A stretch of 64,000 nucleotides of DNA from Mumia quercus (GTDB lineage Bacteria; Actinomycetota; Actinomycetes; Propionibacteriales; Nocardioidaceae): positions 110,221-174,220 of the forward strand of contig NZ_JANZYO010000002.1 in assembly GCF_025506335.1 (NCBI RefSeq), in the 5' to 3' direction. The translations under genes and the position numbers were made by a program. Shown here in pieces: positions 58,166 to 64,000 of the stretch. The notes beneath the pieces were generated by a model. That model saw only the letters and a program-made list of their open reading frames with translations, was not told the origin of the DNA and searched no databases. Position 1 is the stretch's first letter. Each line of letters opens with the position of its first letter.

Positions 58166-58689
58166 CGCGCTCCCCTCCCGTCGACGACCTCGGTCCGAGC
58201 GAGGAACTCGTCGACGATCTCGGCCGGGCTCGGCGTGATGTCGAGAAGCTCACCGTTCTCGTCGGGCTCGAGCTGTTCGAGGGTCTCCTCCTGCGACTGG
58301 AGCAGCGAGACCGGCATGAAGTGGTCGCGGTGCTCCATCCGCTCGCGGATCAGGTCGTGGTCGCCGGCGAGGTGCAGGAACGCCACCCGCGGGGCGGCCG
58401 CCACCAGCACGTCACGGTAGACCCGCCGCAGCGCCGAGCAGCTCACCACTCCCCCGGTCGCGTCGTGCGCGTGGAGCCACTCGCCGATCGCCTCGAGCCA
58501 GGGCCACCGGTCGTCGTCGGTCAGCGGCGTCCCTGCGGACATCTTCGCGATGTTCTCCTCCGAGTGGAAGGCGTCCCCGTCCTCGTACGGGACGTCGAAG
58601 CGTTCGGCGAGGGCGTGCCCGACCTCGGACTTGCCCACTCCGGAGATCCCCATCACCACGACCAGCGGGGGCAGGGTCAGTCGACTCAT
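58162..58689 (-). CDS. gntK: Gluconokinase
   Basis: A 175-residue kinase that makes 6-phosphogluconate. Walker A is GISGVGKSEVG, with the family motifs FHSEENIAKMSAGTPLTDDDRWPWLEAI and HFMPVSLLQSQEETLE. ATG 58689 follows a perfect AGGAGG with six bases between. It is the first gene of gntK-gntP and divergent from the cupin operon; the 141-base region between holds a palindromic site. Confidence 0.96.
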   Translation of the reverse strand: MSRLTLPPLVVVMGISGVGKSEVGHALAERFDVPYEDGDAFHSEENIAKMSAGTPLTDDDRWPWLEAIGEWLHAHDATGGVVSCSALRRVYRDVLVAAAPRVAFLHLAGDHDLIRERMEHRDHFMPVSLLQSQEETLEQLEPDENGELLDITPSPAEIVDEFLARTEVVDGRGAR

Positions 58690-58786
58690 GGCGTACCTCC
58701 TGCCGCGAGCCTGGCACGACGGAGGGGTCACCGCCGCTCGAGCGACGGACTCTTCGTCGTCCCCCTATCCAATACATCCTGGAGTG

Positions 58787-58814
58787 GATATCGTATATTC
58801 TCGTATCCGATATC
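58787..58814. promoter_or_regulatory. Palindromic operator in the gntK/cupin divergent region
   Basis: GATATCG (58787-58793) and CGATATC (58808-58814) form a perfect inverted repeat with a 14-base spacer. Inside and across it, TCGTAT occurs twice exactly 10 bases apart (58791-58796, 58801-58806), one helix turn. A TATATT (58794-58799) could be the -10 box for the cupin operon. The stretch is AT-rich against a GC-rich background. No regulator gene is adjacent. Confidence 0.55.
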
Positions 58815-58830
58815 TGATCGAGGAGGCAAC

Positions 58831-60146
<1,316 letters not shown>

Positions 60147-60150
<4 letters not shown>

Positions 60151-60887
60151 GCGAGTCCCTGCTCGCCGTCGAGGCCGTCCACGGGTTCAACGGCTACAGC
60201 GTCGCGATCCTCCTGCACGTCCTCCTGTTCGCGTACTGGCTCGGCGGGGACCTCGGCGTCTTCTACTCCAGCCGCTACATCCTGCGAGAGGACCTCGCTC
60301 CGCAGTCGCGGGCGACGGCACTGAAGATCATGCACGGGGTCGACCTCGCACCGCGGATCTGTCTCGTGCTCTTCCTGCCCAGCGGGATCACGTTGATGGC
60401 GTGGGGTCCGCTCGGCGACGAGTTCTTCGTCAACGGGCCGCTTCTCGCCCTCACGTGGGTGGCGGGTCTGGTGTGGCTCGCGATCGCGGTCTACGACTAC
60501 TTCCGCGACACGACGACGCGCTTCGGCCAGGTCGTGCAGCGTCTCGACCTCGTCGTGCGGTACGGCCTGGGTGCCGCGCTGCTGGCGGTCGGCGCGTACA
60601 CAATGGTGGTCGCCGAGCCGTTCGGCGTCGACACCAACCCGAAGTGGCTCGGCGCGAAGCTCGCCGCGTACGCCCTCTGCATCCTCGCCGGTGTCCTCAT
60701 CCGGTGGAAGCTGCGCTCGTTCGGGCCCGCCTTCGGCCGTCTCATGGCGACCGGGTCGACACCCGAGGTCGAGCGCGACCTGCGCTCCTCGTTGCGCGGC
60801 TGCGAGCCGTACGTCTTCGCGATCTGGGGCTTCGTGCTCCTCGCCGCGGTCCTCGGCGTCATCAAGCCGGGCTCGACCGCCTTCTGA
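60147..60887 (+). CDS. Integral membrane protein, CopD-like in appearance
   Basis: A 246-residue protein with about six helices. The N-terminal helix contains AILLHVLLFAYWLGGDLGVFYSSRY, which resembles the heme/copper-type membrane proteins of the CopD and related DUF groups; a His and Asp lie in this segment, and another His in KIMHGVDLAPRI. Possible role: electron transfer or metal delivery for the neighbouring cupin. This is inference; I do not recognise an exact family. GTG start overlaps the cupin stop. Confidence 0.8.
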
Positions 60888-60920
60888 GAACGCAGAGCCT
60901 GAAGAAAGACAAGGAGAGAC

Positions 60921-61445
60921 ATGACCGTCAAGCAAGGGTGGACCGGCCGGTTCTTCGAGGACTTCGAGATCGGCGACGTCTACCAGCACCCGCTCGGGCG
61001 CACGGTGACGGAGAACGACAACACGTGGTTCTCGCTGCTGACGATGAACACGAACCAGATGCACTTCAACACCGAGTACGCCGCGCGCTCGGAGTTCGAG
61101 AAGCCCCTGGTCGTGTCGACGCTGACGGTCGCGATCGCCGTCGGTCAGAGCGTCACCGACATCACGCAGAACGCGTTCGCCAACCTCGGCTGGGACGAGA
61201 TCCGGATGACGCACCCGGTGTTCGCCGGCGACACGCTGTTCAGCGAGTCGCTCGTGCTGGAGAAGCGGGAGTCCGCCAGCCGGCCGCACGCCGGGATCGT
61301 CACCGTCCGCACCCGCACCCTCAACCAGCACGGTGACGAGGTGTGCTCGTTCAAGCGCACCTTCTACGTGTACCGCCGCGGCGCCGAGCAGGTCGAGGGC
61401 ACGTTCCCCGAGGGCAAGCGCCCCTTCACCGCCGAGGGCGTGTGA
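60921..61445 (+). CDS. MaoC-like hydratase (hot-dog fold)
   Basis: A 174-residue MaoC-type protein with GRFFEDFEIGDVYQHPLGRTVTENDNTWFSLLTMNTNQMHFNTEYA. The catalytic His is in NQMHFN; at five residues before it, where classical R-hydratases have Asp, it has Asn. Similar patterns occur in mesaconyl-/itaconyl-CoA hydratase-like members. The remaining features (DEIRMTHPVFAGDTLFSESLVLEKRES) are typical. ATG 60921 follows AAGGAG with four bases between. Acts on an enoyl-CoA thioester, presumably made by the CoA-transferase in the operon. Confidence 0.9.
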   Translation: MTVKQGWTGRFFEDFEIGDVYQHPLGRTVTENDNTWFSLLTMNTNQMHFNTEYAARSEFEKPLVVSTLTVAIAVGQSVTDITQNAFANLGWDEIRMTHPVFAGDTLFSESLVLEKRESASRPHAGIVTVRTRTLNQHGDEVCSFKRTFYVYRRGAEQVEGTFPEGKRPFTAEGV

Positions 61446-61449
61446 GGTC

Positions 61450-62481
61450 GTGCGCATCACGTACGCGCCGTGGGGCGAGACGCTCGACGAGCTCGGCGAC
61501 GTCGCTCGCCGCGCGGAGCGCGCAGGCGCCGAGGTGCTGTGGGTGCCCGAGCTGCACCGCAGCGCCACGGTGAGCGCCGCGGCGCTGATCCAGGCGACCT
61601 CCAGCGCCCGGATCGGCACCGCGATCGCGCTCGCCTTCACCCGCAGCCCGATGGTCACCGCCCTCGAGGCGCTCGACCTGGACGAGCTGTCGGGCGGACG
61701 TTTCGTGCTGGGTCTCGGCACGGGCGTCCAGCGGCTCAACGAGGACTGGCACCACGCCCGCTGGGGCAAGCCGGTCGGACACCTCCGCGAGACCGTCCGC
61801 AACATCCGGTTGTTCTGGGAGAAGGCGACGACGGGCGAGCCCATCGAAGCCGAGGGCGAGTGGGAGCCGATGCGCATCCGCGGGTACGAGCGCCCGTACC
61901 CCGTACTCCGTCAGGACATCCCCGTCTACCTGGCGGCCATGGGCCCGGCGATGACCCGCCTGGCCGGCCGGATCGGCGACGGCTGGATCAGCCATGAGCT
62001 GTGCTCGCCGTCGTACCTGGAGAAGCGCATCCTGCCCGAGCTCCAGGCCGGGATCGAGGCAGCAGGCCGAGAGCGCGGCGACGTCGACGTCGTCGTCTCG
62101 GCCTGCTGCTCGGTCGCCGACGACGCCGCGACCGCGACCCGCCGCGTGGCGGGCACGGTCGGCTTCTACGCCAGCGTGCGGACGTACGCGGAGTTCTTCG
62201 CGTTCCACGGTCTCGCCGAGCAGCAGCAGCGGGTCATCGACGCCTTCCGGGCGGGCAACGGCGCGGACTACCTCGCCGAGTCCGTCGACCCGGAGATGGT
62301 CGATGCGCTCACGCTCAACGGCGACGTCGCCCGGGTCGCCTCCCAGCTCGAGGCGTACGAGGGCCTGGCCGACGCGGTCAAGCTGAGCCCGCCGACCCAC
62401 GGCATCACGCCCGCGGAGACGCGCGCCGCGCAGGACCAGATCATCACGCTCATCGCCGAGCTCGCCGGAGGTACCGCATGA
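61450..62481 (+). CDS. Luciferase-like (LLM) oxidoreductase, probably F420-dependent
   Basis: A 343-residue TIM-barrel flavin/deazaflavin enzyme. Family motifs are ARRAERAGAEVLWVPELHRSATV, SARIGTAIALAFTRSPMVTALEALDLDELSGGRFVLGLGTG and PVYLAAMGPAMTRLAGRIGDGWI. The pattern fits the F420-dependent branch common in actinobacteria, though an FMN monooxygenase is possible. GTG 61450 gives VRITYAPWGETLDELG, and the stop overlaps the CoA-transferase start as ATGA. Confidence 0.91.
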   Translation: MRITYAPWGETLDELGDVARRAERAGAEVLWVPELHRSATVSAAALIQATSSARIGTAIALAFTRSPMVTALEALDLDELSGGRFVLGLGTGVQRLNEDWHHARWGKPVGHLRETVRNIRLFWEKATTGEPIEAEGEWEPMRIRGYERPYPVLRQDIPVYLAAMGPAMTRLAGRIGDGWISHELCSPSYLEKRILPELQAGIEAAGRERGDVDVVVSACCSVADDAATATRRVAGTVGFYASVRTYAEFFAFHGLAEQQQRVIDAFRAGNGADYLAESVDPEMVDALTLNGDVARVASQLEAYEGLADAVKLSPPTHGITPAETRAAQDQIITLIAELAGGTA

Positions 62482-63692
62482 AGCCGTTGGAGGACGTCCG
62501 CGTCATCGCCGTCGAGCAGTACGGCGCCGGGCCGTTCGGCAGCGTCCACCTCGCCGACCTCGGCGCCGAGGTCATCAAGATCGAGGACCCGCGCGTGGGC
62601 GGCGACGTCGGCCGCTACGTCCCCCCGTACGCCGAGGACGAGGACTCGCTGTTCTTCGAGACGTTCAACCGCAACAAGCGGAGCCTCTCGCTGGACCTGA
62701 CGACCCCGGCGGGTCGGGCGGTCTTCGAAGAGCTGGTCAAGAACGCCGACGCGGTCTACTCCAACCTGCGCGGGGACGTGCCGGCGAAGATCGGGATCAC
62801 CTACGACGACCTCAAGCACCTCAACCCGGCGATCGTCTGCTGCTCGCTCACCGGCTTCGGGATGACGGGCCCGCGCAGCAAGGAGCCCGGTTACGACTAC
62901 ATCCTCCAGGGGCTCGCCGGCTGGATGGACCTCACCGGCGAGCCCGACGGCCCGCCGACGAAGTCCGGCCTGTCGCTCGTCGACTTCTCCGGCGGGTACG
63001 TCGCGGCGATCTCCCTTCTCGCCGGTCTGCACGCGGCCCGGCGCGACGGCGTCGGCATGGACTGCGACGTGAGCCTGTACGACACCGCGATCGCGATGCT
63101 GACCTATCCGGCGACGTGGCACCTCAACGCCGGTTTCACCCCCACCCGTACGCGGCACTCGGCGCACCCGTCCCTCGTGCCCTTCCAGGCGTTCGAGGCC
63201 TCCGACGGCTGGCTGGTCGTCGGGTGCGCCAAGGAGAAGTTCTGGGCGCGCCTCGCCGTCGTCGTCGGGCACCCCGAGTGGGCCGAGGAGGGCTCGCCGT
63301 ACGGGAGCTTCGCGGGTCGTCAGGAGCGCAGCCAGGAGCTGCTCGCCCAGCTGGAGGAGATCTTCCTGACCCGTACGGTCGCGGAGTGGCTCGAGGTCCT
63401 CTACCCCGCGTCCATCCCGTGCGGACCGATCAACGACGTCCCGCAGGCGCTGCGCGAGGAGCACACCCTGGCCCGCAACCTGGTCGTCGAGACCGAGCAC
63501 CCGCGCTACGGGGCGGTGCGGCAGGTTGCCTCGCCCGTGCGCGTGGGCTCCGAGCCGCCGACGTACCGCCGCGCGCCGCGCCGCAACGAGGACGCCGACC
63601 ACGTCCTCCGCGAGGTCGCGGGGTACGACGCCGAGCAGGTCGCCAAGCTCGCCGCGGACGGCGCGTTCGGGCCGGCGCCGTCGGAGGGCTGA
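62478..63692 (+). CDS. CaiB/BaiF family CoA-transferase
   Basis: A 404-residue class III CoA-transferase. Features: LEDVRVIAVEQYGAGPFGSVHLADLGAEVIKIEDPRVGGDVGR at the N-terminus, NRNKRSLSLDLTTPAGR, the active-site region GYDYILQGLAGWMDLTGEPDGPPTKSG with the catalytic Asp, and C-terminal IPCGPINDVPQAL. The acid and the CoA donor are unknown; the MaoC neighbour implies a branched or dicarboxylic enoyl-CoA. Confidence 0.94.
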   Translation: MKPLEDVRVIAVEQYGAGPFGSVHLADLGAEVIKIEDPRVGGDVGRYVPPYAEDEDSLFFETFNRNKRSLSLDLTTPAGRAVFEELVKNADAVYSNLRGDVPAKIGITYDDLKHLNPAIVCCSLTGFGMTGPRSKEPGYDYILQGLAGWMDLTGEPDGPPTKSGLSLVDFSGGYVAAISLLAGLHAARRDGVGMDCDVSLYDTAIAMLTYPATWHLNAGFTPTRTRHSAHPSLVPFQAFEASDGWLVVGCAKEKFWARLAVVVGHPEWAEEGSPYGSFAGRQERSQELLAQLEEIFLTRTVAEWLEVLYPASIPCGPINDVPQALREEHTLARNLVVETEHPRYGAVRQVASPVRVGSEPPTYRRAPRRNEDADHVLREVAGYDAEQVAKLAADGAFGPAPSEG

Positions 63693-63696
63693 GCCG

Positions 63697-64000
63697 ATGA
63701 TCGCCCCGTCGCTCGCCTCGTGGGTCACCGGTGACCTCGAGATCCCGGCAGCCGTCGACGAGGCCGCCCTGCGGCACCTCCTCGACGGCTGCGGCACCGC
63801 CGTCGCCGCGGTGCGGCTCGACGCCGCGCTGCCCGCCCTGGCGGTCGCGCGCGGGCTCGGCGGCCCGGCGGAGGCGACGGTCCTCGGCTCGTCGTCGCGG
63901 CTCGGGGCACCCGCCGCGGCGCTCGCCAACGGCACGCTCGTCCACGCCCTGGACTTCGACGACACCCACGCGGGCGGCCTCGTGCACGCCACCGCCGTCG
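63697..64000 (+). CDS. MmgE/PrpD family protein, N-terminal part (runs off the window)
   Basis: The first 101 codons of a protein of the MmgE/PrpD family, which includes 2-methylcitrate dehydratase and cis-aconitate decarboxylase. The visible motif is ALANGTLVHALDFDDTH followed by GLVHATAV, the family signature with the conserved Asp-Asp and His. The start is ATG 63697, four bases after the CoA-transferase stop. The rest lies beyond 64000. Confidence 0.9.
   Translation, partial: MIAPSLASWVTGDLEIPAAVDEAALRHLLDGCGTAVAAVRLDAALPALAVARGLGGPAEATVLGSSSRLGAPAAALANGTLVHALDFDDTHAGGLVHATAV

Overview
The window is very GC-rich (about 70% by eye). It carries the conserved translation, isoprenoid and DNA-processing gene order of Actinomycetota. 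Reading down the minus strand, the backbone is rpsP-khpA-rimM-trmD, rplS, two lepB, rnhB-DUF2469-yraN-comM-dprA-xerC, rpsB-tsf-pyrH-frr-cdsA-rlmN, dxr-rip1-ispG, proS, rimP-nusA-ylxR-infB. This matches the Mycobacterium tuberculosis order Rv2838c-Rv2909c, with accessory blocks inserted. Monomeric NADP isocitrate dehydrogenase, NarL-type two-component pairs, Tat-exported transport proteins and an F420-type luciferase-like oxidoreductase also fit a free-living actinobacterium. A Nocardioidaceae-like member of the Propionibacteriales is my guess; the genus cannot be fixed from sequence alone.

Layout. 0-5 kb: start of rbfA (10 codons), infB, ylxR, nusA, rimP. 5-7.4 kb (plus): lipoprotein, DUF4439 ferritin-like protein, double GNAT. 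7.4-12.4 kb: proS, three tandem paralogous secreted proteins of unknown function, a DUF4081-GNAT protein, a DinB/DUF664 protein. 12.4-16.2 kb: MEP-pathway genes ispG and dxr around the site-2 protease. 16.2-20 kb: an ABC-2 exporter divergent from a histidine kinase/response regulator pair. 20-28.8 kb: a putative polyamine uptake and catabolism locus (aldehyde dehydrogenase, class III aminotransferase, potABCD, Lrp/AsnC regulator) interrupted by a lipoprotein gene with atypical codons. 28.8-32.5 kb: MarR regulator with a clear palindromic operator, small membrane protein, truncated acyl-CoA-synthetase-like protein, DUF393, enoyl-CoA hydratase, HAD phosphatase. 32.5-37.9 kb: rlmN to rpsB. 38-39.5 kb: CAP-domain protein and a double-M23 protein. 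39.6-41.8 kb: icd. 42-52.4 kb: xerC to rpsP, with a solitary LuxR-type regulator on the plus strand. 52.6-58.7 kb: HIT protein, heterodimeric ABC exporter, gluconate permease and kinase. 58.8-64 kb: a six-gene catabolic operon (bicupin, membrane protein, MaoC, luciferase-like oxidoreductase, CaiB/BaiF CoA-transferase, MmgE/PrpD) that runs off the right edge.

How the genes work together. Most operons are tightly coupled, with stop and start codons overlapping as ATGA, GTGA or TGATG. Several promoter-proximal genes appear to be leaderless: a TANNNT-like -10 hexamer ends 6-8 bases before the start codon and no Shine-Dalgarno site is present. The most interesting parts are the uncharacterised catabolic operon at the right end, the three tandem secreted paralogs, the regulatory palindromes at 29259, 58787 and 28158, and a window-wide excess of the palindrome CGTACG that forces otherwise rare codons.
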